This document shows positions 50,085 through 62,124 of a DNA stretch of 64,000 nt, piece after piece. Every line of letters begins with the position of its first letter. Position 1 is the stretch's first letter. The stretch covers positions 13,578,001 through 13,642,000 of the forward strand of contig NC_083603.1 in the NCBI RefSeq assembly GCF_029168945.1, read 5' to 3'. The position numbers were made by a program, and so were the translations under genes. Under the pieces are notes generated by a model that made no database searches, was not told where the DNA came from, and worked only from the letters and a program-made list of their open reading frames with translations. Source of the stretch: Cannabis sativa (taxonomy: Eukaryota; Streptophyta; Magnoliopsida; Rosales; Cannabaceae).

Positions 50085-50330
50085 GGTAAATTTTTTATTT
50101 TTTTTACATTTTTACGGATTTTTTTTTATAAAAATAACACCAAAACAATAAGAAAATTACATAAAAGTAACAGGAAAATAACACTAAAACAACAACAAAA
50201 ATTAGTATACAAATAACAACAAATTAACAAGAGTACAACATAAAAATACATCAAATGACCTATTTTCTGTAAATTAAATCATAAAAATCGTAAAAATATT
50301 TAAAATTCCGTATAATCGTAATTTATATAT
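50085..50330. repeat. dispersed T/A-rich repeat, copy 2
   Basis: Reverse-complement homolog of 17137-17395; ends about 200 bp before the PPR gene start. Confidence 0.6.
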
Positions 50331-50401
50331 ATTTTTTTTAATTTTTGTGTAATAATCCAAAAAAAAAAAACCTAACTACATGTATTTGCTATTGCATCCC
50401 T

Positions 50402-50408
50402 TATAAAT
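50402..50408 (+). promoter_or_regulatory. possible TATA box of the PPR gene
   Basis: TATAAAT about 145 bp before the ATG at 50553; position suitable, otherwise unsupported. Confidence 0.35.
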
Positions 50409-50552
50409 TCAAAATTTTGAAAGTTTACCTCTAATGGCCTTCCTTACTAAATTTCGGGTAAAAATAATAAGAAAAGCATGAAAAACTGTGGAGCTGTCTG
50501 AGAATTTTGAGCTCAGTGTTTAGCTTTGTATTTATGGGCGGCTTTGGAATAT

Positions 50553-53273
50553 ATGGCTACGGTTGCTCCTCCTCCTCCTCTTCCGCTATCTCTTCCCTTT
50601 TCTTCTTCTTTTTCCTCTACTGTTATATCAAGTCTCCCACTTTTTCCCGCTAAACACAGACCTCGTCAACACCACCACCACAATCACGTCTTCTACTCCA
50701 ACTCTCCTACCCAATCCTTGCTCTGTTACGAGTCTTTTGACCTTAAACGACAAACCCTTTTTAATTCAGAGATTTTGTATGGCTGCTCTTCATCCTCTTC
50801 TTCCCCACCGCCACAGCGCTCGGAGGATTATGATGTTAAAGGTCTATTCGATTTGCTTCGACTTTCGGTTCGTTCCGGTGATGTTGAGCTTGCCAAGGCG
50901 GTTCATGCTTCCTTTCTCAAGTTTGAAGAAGATAGTTATCTGGGTAATGCTCTCATTTCGGCCTATATTAAATTGGGTCTTGTTCCTGAGGCTTACAAGG
51001 TCTTTATGGGCCTCTCTTGCCCCGATGTAGTGTCGTACACTGCTTTGGTTTCTGGGTTTTCAAAGTCGGGTCGTGAAGATGAAGCGGTGAAGCTCTTCTT
51101 TCGGATGAGGAATTCAGGTATTGAGCCTAACGAGTATGGTTTTGTGGCAATTTTAACTGCTTGTATTCGGGTTTTGAATTTGGAATTGGGATTTCAAGTT
51201 CATGCTTTGGCGGTTAAAATGGGCTACTTGGATTGTGTTTTTGTTTCAAATGCATTAATGGGTTTGTATGGTAAGTGTGGCTGTTTGGATTTTGTACTCA
51301 ACCTGTTTGATAAATTGCCCCACAGAGACCTCGCAACTTGGAATACTACTATATCGAGCGCAGTGAATGAGTCCATGTATGATAAAGCATTTGAGTTGTT
51401 TCGTGAGATGCAAAGAATTGATAGCCTTGGAGTTGATAATTTCACTGTTTCTACCATTTTGACTGCTTGTGCGGGTAGTAATGCTTTGGCTCAAGGCCAA
51501 GAAGTTCATTGCCGTGCAATCAAGTGTGGATTAGAAGACATGTTAAGTGTTAGTAATGCGCTTATTGGGTTCTATACCAAGTGCGGAAGTGTAAGAGATG
51601 TGACACTTTTGTTTGAGAAAATGCCAGTTACAGATATCATAACATGGACAGAAATGATCACAGCCTACATGGAATTTGGGTTGATGGATTTAGCTTTGGA
51701 GACATTCAAGAAGATGCCGGAGAGGAACTCTATTTCTTACAATGCTCTCTTGACAGGATTTTGTAAAAATGGTGAAGGGTTGATGGCATTGAATTTGTTC
51801 ATGAGTATAGTGAAGAACAGTTTAGAGTTGACAGATTTCACGTTGACTAGTGTTGTTTATGCTTGTGGGTTGCTTGGGGATTCTAGAATTAGTGAGCAGA
51901 TTCATGGATTCGTTGTTAAGTCTGGTTGTGGGTCAAATGCTTGTATTGAATCAGCATTGCTTGATATGTGTACAAGGTGTGATAGGATGTCAGATGCCAG
52001 GAAGATGGTTAATAGGTGGCCAGTTGATCGGGACAGTTCAATTGTCTTGACATCGCTGATATGTGGATATGCTCGAAATGGACAACTGGAGGAAGCCATT
52101 TCACTTTTCCATTACAGTCAATCAGAAGGAACAATGGTTTTAGATGAGGTTGCTTTGACTTCGGTCATTGGTCTTTGTGGAAGGTTAGGATTTGATGAAA
52201 TGGGAAAGCAAGTACATTGCCTTGCTCTTAAATCTGGCCTTATGTCTGAATTAGAAGTAGGAAATGCCACAGTTAGTATGTATGCCAAGTGCTGGAACAT
52301 GGAGGATGCAATCAAGGTATTCGAATCCATGGCTAGACGCGATGTTGTTTCATGGAATGGTCTGATTGCTGGTCTTCTTCTACATAGACAGGGTGACAGG
52401 GCCTTAGCTGTCTGGTCAGAGTTGGAGAAGACAAGAATAAAGCCAGACAATATCACCTTTAATTTAGTAATTTCAGCTTATAGACACACTAACTCCAACT
52501 TAGTTGATAGTTGCCGTAGTTTGTTTTACTCTTTGAAAACACATTATGATGTTGAGCCAACCTCAGATCACATTGCCTCCTTTGTTGGAGTTTTAGGTTA
52601 CTGGGGTCTATTGGAAGAAGCAGAGGAAATAATTAGTAAGCTACCATTTGAGCCAGATATATCAGTTTGGCGAGCCTTGCTTGACAGTAGCAGAATCCAT
52701 TTGAACAGGAGAATCGAAAAACGGGTCACTAAACAGATACTTTCCATGAATCCTAAAGACCCTTCTACCTTCATACTTGTTTCAAATTTGTATTCTGCAT
52801 CTGGGAGATGGCATTGCTCTGAAATGGTTAGGGAGGATATGAGAGTAAAGGGATTCAAAAAGCAGCCAGGACAGAGCTGGATTGTTCATAAGAACAAAAT
52901 CCATTCATTTTACGCGCGAGATAAATCTCATCCCCAAGCAAAAGATATACACAGTGCACTAGAACTACTGATCTTAGAATGCTTGAAAGCTGGTTATGAG
53001 CCTGACACAAGCTGTGTTCTTCATGAAGTAGAAGAGCATCAAAAGAAGAATTTCTTGTTCCATCACAGTGCGAAACTTGCAGCAACCTATGGAATCCTGA
53101 CTACCAAGCCAGGAAAACCTGTTCGAATTGTTAAGAATATAGTTCTATGTGGAGACTGCCATTCATTTTTCAAATATGTATCTATTGTTAGTGGTAGGGA
53201 CATTTTTCTTAGGGACACTTCTGGTTTTCATTGCTTTACAAGGGGGCAATGTTCATGCAAAGATTACTGGTAG
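50553..53273 (+). CDS. PLS-DYW pentatricopeptide repeat protein, EMB175-like
   Basis: One intact exon of 906 residues. The frame is open earlier, but the first ATG is 50553 (MATVAPPPPLPLSL). Residues 1-60 are Ser/Pro/Leu-rich with few acidic residues, a plastid or mitochondrial transit peptide. About a dozen P, L and S repeats follow (for example DVVSYTALVSGFSKSGREDEA, then GIEPNEYGFVAILTAC), then E/E+ motifs with the PG box (PGQSWIVHK) and a DYW domain ending CSCKDYW. Such proteins bind one organelle RNA and specify C-to-U editing. In the deaminase motif HSE is replaced by HSA (Ala840, GCG at 53070-53072), while CGDCH is kept, so catalysis by this domain is doubtful. The overall look matches Arabidopsis At5g03800 (EMB175), needed for embryo development; I recognise this from memory, so no symbol is assigned. 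Confidence 0.9.
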   Translation: MATVAPPPPLPLSLPFSSSFSSTVISSLPLFPAKHRPRQHHHHNHVFYSNSPTQSLLCYESFDLKRQTLFNSEILYGCSSSSSSPPPQRSEDYDVKGLFDLLRLSVRSGDVELAKAVHASFLKFEEDSYLGNALISAYIKLGLVPEAYKVFMGLSCPDVVSYTALVSGFSKSGREDEAVKLFFRMRNSGIEPNEYGFVAILTACIRVLNLELGFQVHALAVKMGYLDCVFVSNALMGLYGKCGCLDFVLNLFDKLPHRDLATWNTTISSAVNESMYDKAFELFREMQRIDSLGVDNFTVSTILTACAGSNALAQGQEVHCRAIKCGLEDMLSVSNALIGFYTKCGSVRDVTLLFEKMPVTDIITWTEMITAYMEFGLMDLALETFKKMPERNSISYNALLTGFCKNGEGLMALNLFMSIVKNSLELTDFTLTSVVYACGLLGDSRISEQIHGFVVKSGCGSNACIESALLDMCTRCDRMSDARKMVNRWPVDRDSSIVLTSLICGYARNGQLEEAISLFHYSQSEGTMVLDEVALTSVIGLCGRLGFDEMGKQVHCLALKSGLMSELEVGNATVSMYAKCWNMEDAIKVFESMARRDVVSWNGLIAGLLLHRQGDRALAVWSELEKTRIKPDNITFNLVISAYRHTNSNLVDSCRSLFYSLKTHYDVEPTSDHIASFVGVLGYWGLLEEAEEIISKLPFEPDISVWRALLDSSRIHLNRRIEKRVTKQILSMNPKDPSTFILVSNLYSASGRWHCSEMVREDMRVKGFKKQPGQSWIVHKNKIHSFYARDKSHPQAKDIHSALELLILECLKAGYEPDTSCVLHEVEEHQKKNFLFHHSAKLAATYGILTTKPGKPVRIVKNIVLCGDCHSFFKYVSIVSGRDIFLRDTSGFHCFTRGQCSCKDYW

Positions 53274-53409
53274 TAGATAGTAATTTTGTTTTTCATTTCA
53301 GCTTTGTTGATTATTTGAGAAGTTACAAAAGAAACAACTGTAACATTATTTGTATCTAAATTATAATTTTCAAACAAGAAATACATGTTACTAGCTAAAT
53401 CTTACCATT

Positions 53410-53514
53410 TTGGACTTCTCACCAAACTTGTTCCCACTACACAGCAAGTTGCAGACCTCTTCATCAAGCCACTATCAAACACTGCACTCATGGCCTTAAG
53501 AGACAAACTTTGAT
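53410..53514 (+). pseudogene. tiny copia polyprotein tail fragment
   Basis: VPTTQQVADLFIKPLSNTAL then RDKL and a stop, the usual C-terminus of a copia polyprotein, only 130 bp after the PPR stop. Different copia family from the neighbours. Confidence 0.7.
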
Positions 53515-53639
53515 GGGAGTGCATTGACACAATTTATGAACTTTGCATGAATTGTGGGACTCCAATTAGTGATAAGATTGAGCATAAATATCATAATGAT
53601 AAAGATGAAAGTTGCTGCAATGGATGATGTTGATAGGCT

Positions 53640-54004
53640 AGTTAGGCCTACTGTTGGGTTCATTTACTCTAAAATAATATAACCTAATGCCCATATATCC
53701 TAACATTGTTCTTGAATTCCATCTTCTACACATTCCGGAGCTCAATACACTTTTGTTCCTTTTACAATACTAGGAGTCATCTAATCATCAGATATCTTTT
53801 TCGAAAGTCCAAAATTCGATATTAAATTCTCATTTTCTTCTTCCTTCACCATCAATATATTTTCAAGTTTCAAATCGCAATGGACAATACCCTTTTTGTG
53901 AACACACTCAAGTCCTCTCAAAATAAATTTTGTATATTGTCTCACTTCAGTCTCAGACAATATCGTAGCATTCATAATGATGGGTAATGGTTGTTTTTCA
54001 ACCA
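53640..54004 (-). pseudogene. MAP3K-like kinase pseudogene, C-lobe part
   Basis: Minus-strand reading: LSETEVRQYTKFILRGLECVH, catalytic loop HCDLKLENIL (HRD changed to HCD), then SNFGLSKK (DFG changed to NFG, losing the Mg-binding Asp), then GTKVY-stop-APECVEDG and stop-DIWALGY with further stops. The sequence style is the MAPKKK17/18-type single-exon clade. The N-lobe continues at 62401-62769, beyond two nested retroelements. Confidence 0.8.
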
Positions 54005-54402
54005 TGTAAAAAAATGGTTGTATTTTTCATCTATGTGAAAAAGTTACATGATAATTTTTGACTTGAGACATATGCACATTGTCAACTATGCATTTAATGC
54101 AAGATTGATTTTTTGTGTCTTGTTCATACATCCAAGGAGGCCTATAAATAGAGCTTCATTCCTTTCATTTGTTCATCCCATTACAACTATCACAAGCTAT
54201 TCCAAGAGTGAAGAGTGAGGCTCTTGAGAGAAAAATAATGAGAATATCTCTTAGTAAGAGAAATCTAAGAGAGTGAGAAAAAGAGAGTTCCTACAAAATT
54301 ATGAGAAATATTTTGTAAAAAGATGGTGAGATTGCCACACTAGTGAGTGTGAGAGATTTGAGTGTATTCCTCAAGTATTTGTCAAAATTTGAGAGTATAT
54401 TA

Positions 54403-54921
54403 TATAAGAATATTTTATTTAAGGAAATATATTTCTATTTAAAGAAATTAATTTCTATTTAAGGAAATAAATAAATAATTGATTTTCTGATAAATGAATA
54501 TTTTATATTCATTGAATCTGGACAAAATCAATTATGTAATATTCTATATATGGTCAGATTTCTATATTTATTATCTGATTTGATTTCCTGAATTAATTGT
54601 CAAAATATTCTGACAATTAATGTGGCGCAGATACTGATGGAGTATCTCACCTATAAATATAGGGTCTCGGTCCCCGAACTCCTCACTCATTCTGTTCATA
54701 ACAGAAAATTCCATCTAAAGAGAGTTGAGAGAGCGAGGAAGCCCGATTACCCACGGTAGTCAATTTCCTTTGCAGATCAAAGCTTATGTGGGTTTGAAGC
54801 TCAAGAATCAATGGCTGGAGGTATTTCGATCCTTAAATTCATAGTATATATATGTTTGATTTAATTCCGCATTTTATACACAAACATATATATTTCAGTT
54901 TATACATATAAATGTCTAACA
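54403..54921 (+). repeat. 5' LTR of the decayed copia element
   Basis: Contains a TATAAATATAG box (about 54652-54662) and ends GTCTAACA two bases before the first primer-binding site. Confidence 0.9.
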
Positions 54922-55347
54922 GTTGGTATCAGAGCAGAGCGAGGAAGCCCAATTACCCATGGTAGTCAATTTCCTTTGCAGATCAAAGCTTATGTGGGTT
55001 TGAAGCTCAAGAATCAATGGCTGGAGGTATTTCGATCCTTAAATTCATAGTATATATATGTTTGATTTAATTCCGCATTTTATACACAAACATATATATT
55101 TCAGTTTATACATATAAATGTCTAACAGTTGGTATCAGAGCAGAGCGAGGAAGCCCGATTACCCATGGTAGTTAATTTCCTTTGCAGATCAAAGCTTATG
55201 TGGGTTTGAAGCTCAAGAATCAATGGCTGGAGGTATTTCGATCCTTAAATTCATAGTATATATATGTTTGATTTAATTCCGCATTTTATACATAAACATA
55301 TATATTTCAGTTTATACATATAAATGTCTAACAGTTGGTATCAGAGC
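54730..55347 (+). repeat. three tandem 206-bp U5-PBS units
   Basis: Units 54730-54935, 54936-55141 and 55142-55347 each run from AGAGCGAGGAAGCCC through the LTR end GTCTAACA to TGGTATCAGAGC (54924-54935, 55130-55141, 55336-55347). They differ at only a few positions. Only the first belongs to the complete LTR. Confidence 0.95.
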
Positions 55348-55375
55348 GGATTATATATCTCTGCCTTGATTTAGT

Positions 55376-55890
55376 TTGAGTTTAATATATATATATGTAT
55401 ATACGGTGTTCATATATATATATATTATATATTCGTTTTCGGGTTCGTATATACATTCATATTATATATATTCATATTATATATATACATTTTCATACGT
55501 ATATACCTATATACATTCAGTTTATATATATATATATATATTCATATACATTCTGTTTATATATACATTCAGTTTATATATATATATTCATACTCAATTT
55601 TTATATATATACATATATATACATTCATATTCATATTCATCTTCATATGTATACATATATATATTTATATTTATATTCATATTCATATTCATCTTCATGT
55701 ATATAATATATATACGTATACGATCGGTTCATAATTTATATATATTTTATATATATATTCATATTCATATAATTCCGATCATATATATACATTTTAATTC
55801 AATCTACGTATATACATATATATATTCATATTTTAATTTTGTTTATATATATTATATATATACGTAAGTATTATTGTATATATACGTATA
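55376..55890. repeat. TATA/TTCATA-rich low-complexity tract
   Basis: Alternating TATATA, TTCATA and TACATTC steps in the copia leader. A long frame through it translates to repetitive Tyr/Ile and is not a gene. Confidence 0.85.
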
Positions 55891-57264
55891 TATATATTGT
55901 ATATATTTTTATTGCATGAAATTGTATGTAATACTCTCATCCATACATTAATGATGATTTTATGCAGTATATATTGTATACGAGTATATATACATGAAAA
56001 TTTTATGCTTCGGTCCGTATTTTTTTTCGTTTTCATTTTTGGTATTTATTTTGAATTCTATATACATTACTATATTCATAAGATATTATAGATCGATTTT
56101 GTGCATCAAAATAATTTTAATACCTTAAAATCTGAAAACTTTACTGGAAAAATCCATTCGGACCCGAGAAAAGTATACATTTTGCGTTTTTTCAATGCTT
56201 GAAATCAATATAGATCTCTTAATTTTTTCATTTAGATCATTTTGGAATTGATTTCATGATTTTTGGAAGTTTAAGGAAAATTTATTATGTCGTTTTTCAG
56301 GGCAGATTTTTCAAAAAAAAAAAAAAAGGAAAATTAAAAAAAAATTTAAGAAAATTCCAAAATTTTATTATTTTGATTTATTTTTAGAATTTTATTTTAT
56401 TTCCTTATTTTGTTTATTTAGTCAATTAAATTACATTTGTTTAAACTTTCCATTCTTATTTAATATATATCTTCATATATTATATGTTATTTAGTAATAA
56501 ATTATTATGGAAAGTTTTTAATTTGGTAAATTAATTACATGCTTTTTTTTTACATGTAATTACAATAATTGTGATATTTTAAGAATGTGAATATTTAATT
56601 ATTCTACAATTAAGTGCGCAATTATTATATTTATTTACCAATTAAGTAATTTATTGATTAAATTAATTGATAATCTGCCATTAAGTATATTCTTTAATTT
56701 TGCATTTAATCCATTTCATATAATTAATTGTACTAATTTGTATATTTACCTTATTTATATAAATTAATTATTAGTACAAATATTTAAGATATTATATGGT
56801 TATAAATGCATAATTAATTACATATCATGGAATTAAGCATTTAATTTATTATCATACAATAATTGTTTTAATTTGTATTTATTTGGAAAATTTATTTTTA
56901 ATACAATTAATTTTGATTTGTATGATTTAAATGCTATACATAAATTCCTTTTATAGTGCTAGATATATTTAGAAATATTCAAACATTAAGATAGGTTGAA
57001 TATTTTATTTAGCACATTAAACTTCATAAAATTATTCATAAAATATTCATAAAACTTTATAAAATGAATAAAATATGAATAAAATGTAAGTAATTTTGTG
57101 GTTTGACATAAGAAAATATGAACCTGGGACAAATGCTCATATCTAGAACGGTTTTTAATGATCTTCGGACGACCACACTAGGAGCACTAATCTTAGTGAT
57201 TGTCTATTATGTTAATAACGAAATTACTTTTAGGTAGAGCCCAATACCTAATGTCAAAGTGAAA

Positions 57265-57890
57265 ATATAATTTTATATAATTAGGGAGTAGCCACAGCAT
57301 CCTTATTTGTATAAAATTATATATTAATTAAAATTCACCTTAATGGACATAACTTGTAATTAATTATATAGGTATAATAATTTTACCCCACAGGGATTTT
57401 ATTATATTTGTATAATTAATTAGGATAACATGTTAAATCAAATTCTCTTAATTTACCCCACAGGGAGTTATGGGGATTTAATTTAATAGTGTTATCACAA
57501 ATTTAATTAAAGATAGATAATAAACCTTCATTTTCCTAAACTAATTGTTTAATCAAATCTATCATAAGGTTCATCTAATTTTATTAAATGTAAAATTTAG
57601 TCCACAGGCAATTTTAGATTTAGTAAAATTTTAATCTTCAGTTTATACTTTGGTGTCTAGTGAACCACATAATTTTAAATAATTAGGGAGTAGCCACAAC
57701 ATCCTTAATTATATAAAATTAATATATTAAGTGGATTAAGATCACATAATGGACATGAATTATGTGAACATAATAATCTTACCCTACAGGGATTTTATTA
57801 TATTTACATAATTAATATGTTAAATTAAATTCTCTTAATTTATCCCACAGGAAATTATGTAGATTTAATTTAATAATTTTATCATAAAGT
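57265..57890 (+). repeat. degenerate internal repeats of the copia element
   Basis: 57280-57530 and 57676-57890 share the order TTAGGGAGTAGCCACA, then CACAGGGATTTTATTATATT, then TCTCTTAATTTA and CCCACAGG. A third partial copy of the first step lies at 60500-60520 (TTAGAGAGTAGCCACATC), and CCCACAGGCAA recurs at 57600 and 58035. Confidence 0.75.
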
Positions 57891-58549
57891 ATAAAATTTT
57901 GAAACATTTATAAATAATTAAGTGTTTCATACCTTTCATTGAGATAGAAATATTAAACTTTAAGTTTTTCATAAATTGTGTAAATCTATCATAATCTACA
58001 TCTAAATCTAATCTTATTAAATTAAAAATTTAGCCCACAGGCAATTTTTGTTTAATAAGATTTCATATGTAAGCATGTTTATTCATTGGTAAAAACATGA
58101 TTCATTTAAACCTCAAAACTATATATGTAATTTTATTACATCACTATTCATAAATTTCTTCCATACCAGTAGAAATTTCCAAAAATTTATTCTGATAACT
58201 TAATCTAAAATGTACAGTTTTTACTGTATAATTAAGAAAAATAAATCACACTTTATTATCACCAATAAATTTTAATTTATTGTGTATGAATTCATTCTAA
58301 TATAGTTAATGTGATTATTAACACATAGTGGATTATTTTAGATTGTTATTCCACATTCATAATTTCTTGCAAGGTTTACAAATAAACCTAAGAAAGTCAG
58401 TAACTGTGAGCAAATCTTATCCACAGACAAGATAAGTTCTCACATTTAGAAGTTTAAGGAACAAGTAATATAGTAGTGGCTTTGTTTTAAAATTGGCAAA
58501 GACCTTTATGTTCCAAGATTCTATTGAAACTTGATTTAGACACATTTAG

Positions 58550-61500
58550 AGGTCTTTACTACAAAATGATGTCACTCATAAAGATATGCAAGTTCAATCT
58601 GACAATAAGAAATGTGTTATTAATAAGAATTCTTCTACATTATAGCACCAAAAATTATGGAACATATCTCCATAAATAGAATAAATGTTAGTAAATGGTG
58701 GGGATATTCATTACACTGATTTTACTAACTTTATTTAGAACTTGTGGGAAATTCATTAAGAATATGTATTCCAACAAGTCAAAATCGGTGCATATTAGAA
58801 TTCTATCATATTAGAAATCATACAAGTCAATTAATTTTGAAGACATGGACTCAAATTTTGCATATCTTTTTTAATGATTACTCACATAAATTATATTTCT
58901 ACAAAAGTATAGATTTATATGTTTCAAAGACATTTAAATCTTAAGTAGAGAAATGGTGCATTTTTCATATTAAGATAGTGAGATCAAAAATAAAATGGAG
59001 AATACTACATTAAAATTCGTGAGTATGGATAAACTCCCAGTCTATTTGCAAAGTTTCTTTAAAAGCATGGGTTCATTGCCCGATACATATGCTTGGTACA
59101 CCCAAATTATAGTCTGTGACAGATTTAAGAAACTAAGCATTTTTTGGACATGGGGTGGAGCCTACATAGCAAACTCCAATCTTTCCTAAATCTTTGTCTA
59201 TTGATACTCTTCAATGGGGTGTACATATCGAATCGTGTTCTAACCAAAGTTATTTCTCAAACATATTTTGAGTTGTGATAAGGTTGAAAACCGACTTGAT
59301 GACATGTACACATTTTATAAATACCCATATATAGTTAGAGTACAATTGTCAAAGAAAAGATCTGGGTCCTAAACCATAAATGAGAATATTTCATTTGAAA
59401 AGCTATAAGGTTTAAGGGTTACATATTTTATTATCCATCTCACAACACTAGAACTATGGAATTAAGAATTGACTTGATCAGTGGGAGTGATCAATCTAGG
59501 AACCTAGTTTCAGAGAAACATCATTTATATTTTCTCAAATTTCCACCTCAAGTGTTAGATTAATTATGATTCACAACAACCCTTAAGATTAATGGTTATT
59601 GAGAATTCATAACTAATCATTAATAATCTACAAGTCATTGATAAAATTCTAATAAGTTATGTTATTTAGTAATTGCTTATAATTTCTAAAATAACATGCA
59701 TATTGAACCATTTGCTTTTTTAAGAGTTTGTTGGTCCATCCTTAAGATGACTTATTAGAACAATAAGATCAATGTTTCCTAGTGATTGCATTTTGTACAA
59801 TAAGAGTTCAACTACAATATTAATTTGAGACACAAATTAAATTATAGGATGATAAAGAATTGAAGTTGTAGTACAACATGCCATGAATGAAGAAATGAAT
59901 ATCTTAAAGAGCAATAAAGTTTATCTTTAGTAAAGTTGCCTAATGGGGTGGAGAACATTAATTAAGCATAAGTTTTTTCACCAATAATATTCATTAGGCA
60001 ACATTGAGAAACATAAAGATATAAAAGAATATTCATTGCTAAGAAGTTTATTTTGAAATAAGAATCAGTAATAAATGAGATTTACATTCTCACTTGTTTT
60101 TATAAAAGATTCTATTATAGACCTTGACATTTGTTGCTTGTTTTAATTCATTAATCAATTCCAAACAGTGAACTAGAGAAGAAGGTATACAGACTGCCAT
60201 AAAGATTTTCCTCTAATAAGTGGTGAACATATGCAAGCTTAAAGTGTCTACCTATAGATTAAAACAAACATCTCACAAATTGGTATTATATCATCTTTTC
60301 CTTTAGGTTTGAAAAGAGAATTATGGAAATAATTATATACCAGAAGGTTAGTGGGAGTAATATTTGTTTTATACGTAGACAATATGTTACTTGCAAATGA
60401 TGATAAAAGTTTTATATATAAGTTGAAATAATTCATATCTCAAATTATTATTTTGAGATAAGGAATATAAATAATATATATAATTTTAATTAATTAGAGA
60501 GTAGCCACATCATCTCTGATTAAATAAAATTATGTATTATTCATCTGATATAACTTTTATCTGTAAGTGTGATAAATTCAACTCGAACCACCATCTAAAA
60601 AATGATCTGGAGTGAGAATAAATTAAGAACATTCATTTGCTTCTATTTTAGAAGCCTAATGTATGCCTAAGAGTCTGAATAAGACTTTACATTACATTTG
60701 TTTCAGGATCGGTAAGTAGTATCAGAATAACTAAAGTTAAGACCACTTTATTCTTCATACAAAGTGATGAGGTGTCTTTAAGATACTAAAAATTATAATC
60801 ATACATATTTGTTAAGATGAATTGACCATCTAGAAGTATAGTTAACCAATTAGATTCTTCCACACTTCACTGGTTATATTGATTCACGTAAGTCAATATT
60901 TTATTACAACCTTAAGATTACCAGTAAGTTATATTATGGAGAATCTTGATTGTTATTTCCACTATAGAAGTCACATTCATTTATTGTTTTGAGGATACAT
61001 CTCGTATGATGTATTATAGAGTTTCATAGTAGGCCTAGAGTTCAGAATTACAGTTTCATTAGGCCATTAAGAAAATTTTGCGATAAATTCAGCTACAATA
61101 TTTATGGCTAATAACTATAAAGTACTGGTCGAAGCTAGCATATCGACATTAAGTATTTAGCCATAAAAGGCGTGATAAGTGGTCATTAATCACGCAAACT
61201 GAATTGGGTAATCGCATATCCTTGACTAAAGGCATGCCGCAACACAAATTCAAGGATCATAAAGTAAATGTGGGATTCAGTTAACCCATATGCAGTTTTT
61301 TATTTGTACAACCAAAAATTATTCAATGAAACTCTAATTTCGATATTTTCTCATATTTATGTGCACCTTAATTTCATCTGAGAAAATTATCGTAAGAGGA
61401 CCTGAATAAACATAAGGGTTAGGGTTTATTCGCTTAAGTACATTGCCACATAAAGTACATTGTTATATAATAAATATATCGTAGTACATGGAAGATAATA
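58550..61500 (+). pseudogene. decayed copia pol
   Basis: Short collinear echoes of copia pol broken by many stops and shifts: TSTLWHxKL-like with HIS (58630-58680), the integrase core NDYSHKLYFY (58870-58905), an IVRSK-like step (58975), the GTP motif before PQQNG (59100), NRV and KTP-like (59230-59260), HxxxGYF-like (59370-59420). About 56100-58500 is leader and gag-region DNA without readable protein. Confidence 0.6.
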
Positions 61501-61605
61501 CTCGACTTATAATGAGGACATGTCGCTATGATTCGTATGTTTATTATATAATGGGGAACGTTTGGGTTTCAATGTTTTAGTCTAAATGCTGACCAAGTGG
61601 GAGAA

Positions 61606-62124
61606 TATAAGAATATTTTATTTAAGGAAATATATTTCTATTTAAAGAAATTAAATTCTATTTAAGGAAATAAATAAATAATTGATTTTCTGATAAATGA
61701 ATATTTTATATTCATTGAATCTGGACAAAATCAATTATGTAATATTCTATATATGGTCAGATTTCTATATTTATTATCTGATTTGATTTCCTGAATTAAT
61801 TGTCAAAATATTCTGACAATTAATGTGGCGCAGATACTGATGGAGTATCTCACCTATAAATATAGGGTCTCGGTCCCCGAGCTCCTCACTCATTCTGTTC
61901 ATAACAGAAAATTCCATCTAAAGAGAGTTGAGAGAGCGAGGAAGCCCGATTACCCATGGTAGTCAATTTCCTTTGCAGATCAAAGATTATGTGGGTTTGA
62001 AGCTCAAGAATCAATGGCTGGAGGTATTTCGATCCTTAAATTCATAGTATATATATGTTTGATTTAATTCCGCATTTTATACATAAACATATATATTTCA
62101 GTTTATACATATAAATGTCTAACA
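61606..62124 (+). repeat. 3' LTR of the decayed copia element
   Basis: Nearly identical to 54403-54921. It contains a single U5 unit, unlike the triplicated 5' side. Confidence 0.92.

Larger units (their letters stand above)
54403..62124 (+). mobile_element. copia LTR retrotransposon with decayed interior
   Basis: Two 519-bp LTRs (54403-54921 and 61606-62124) differ at about five positions by eye, near 1%. A Met-type primer-binding site TGGTATCAGAGC follows the 5' LTR and AGTGGGAGAA precedes the 3' LTR. LTR ends are TATAAG...CTAACA, not the usual TG...CA. Flanks TATTA (left) and TAATA (right) differ at one base and may be the duplication. The interior has no intact ORF, only a badly decayed copia pol. 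Confidence 0.87.

Noticed and set aside
50526..50552. Longer start for the PPR protein nine codons upstream
   Set aside because: The codon at 50526 is TTG; the first ATG in frame is 50553 and begins a typical transit peptide.
55376..55867. 163-codon frame rich in Tyr and Ile
   Set aside because: Translation of TATA/TTCATA low-complexity DNA in a retrotransposon leader; no domain and no bias expected of a gene.
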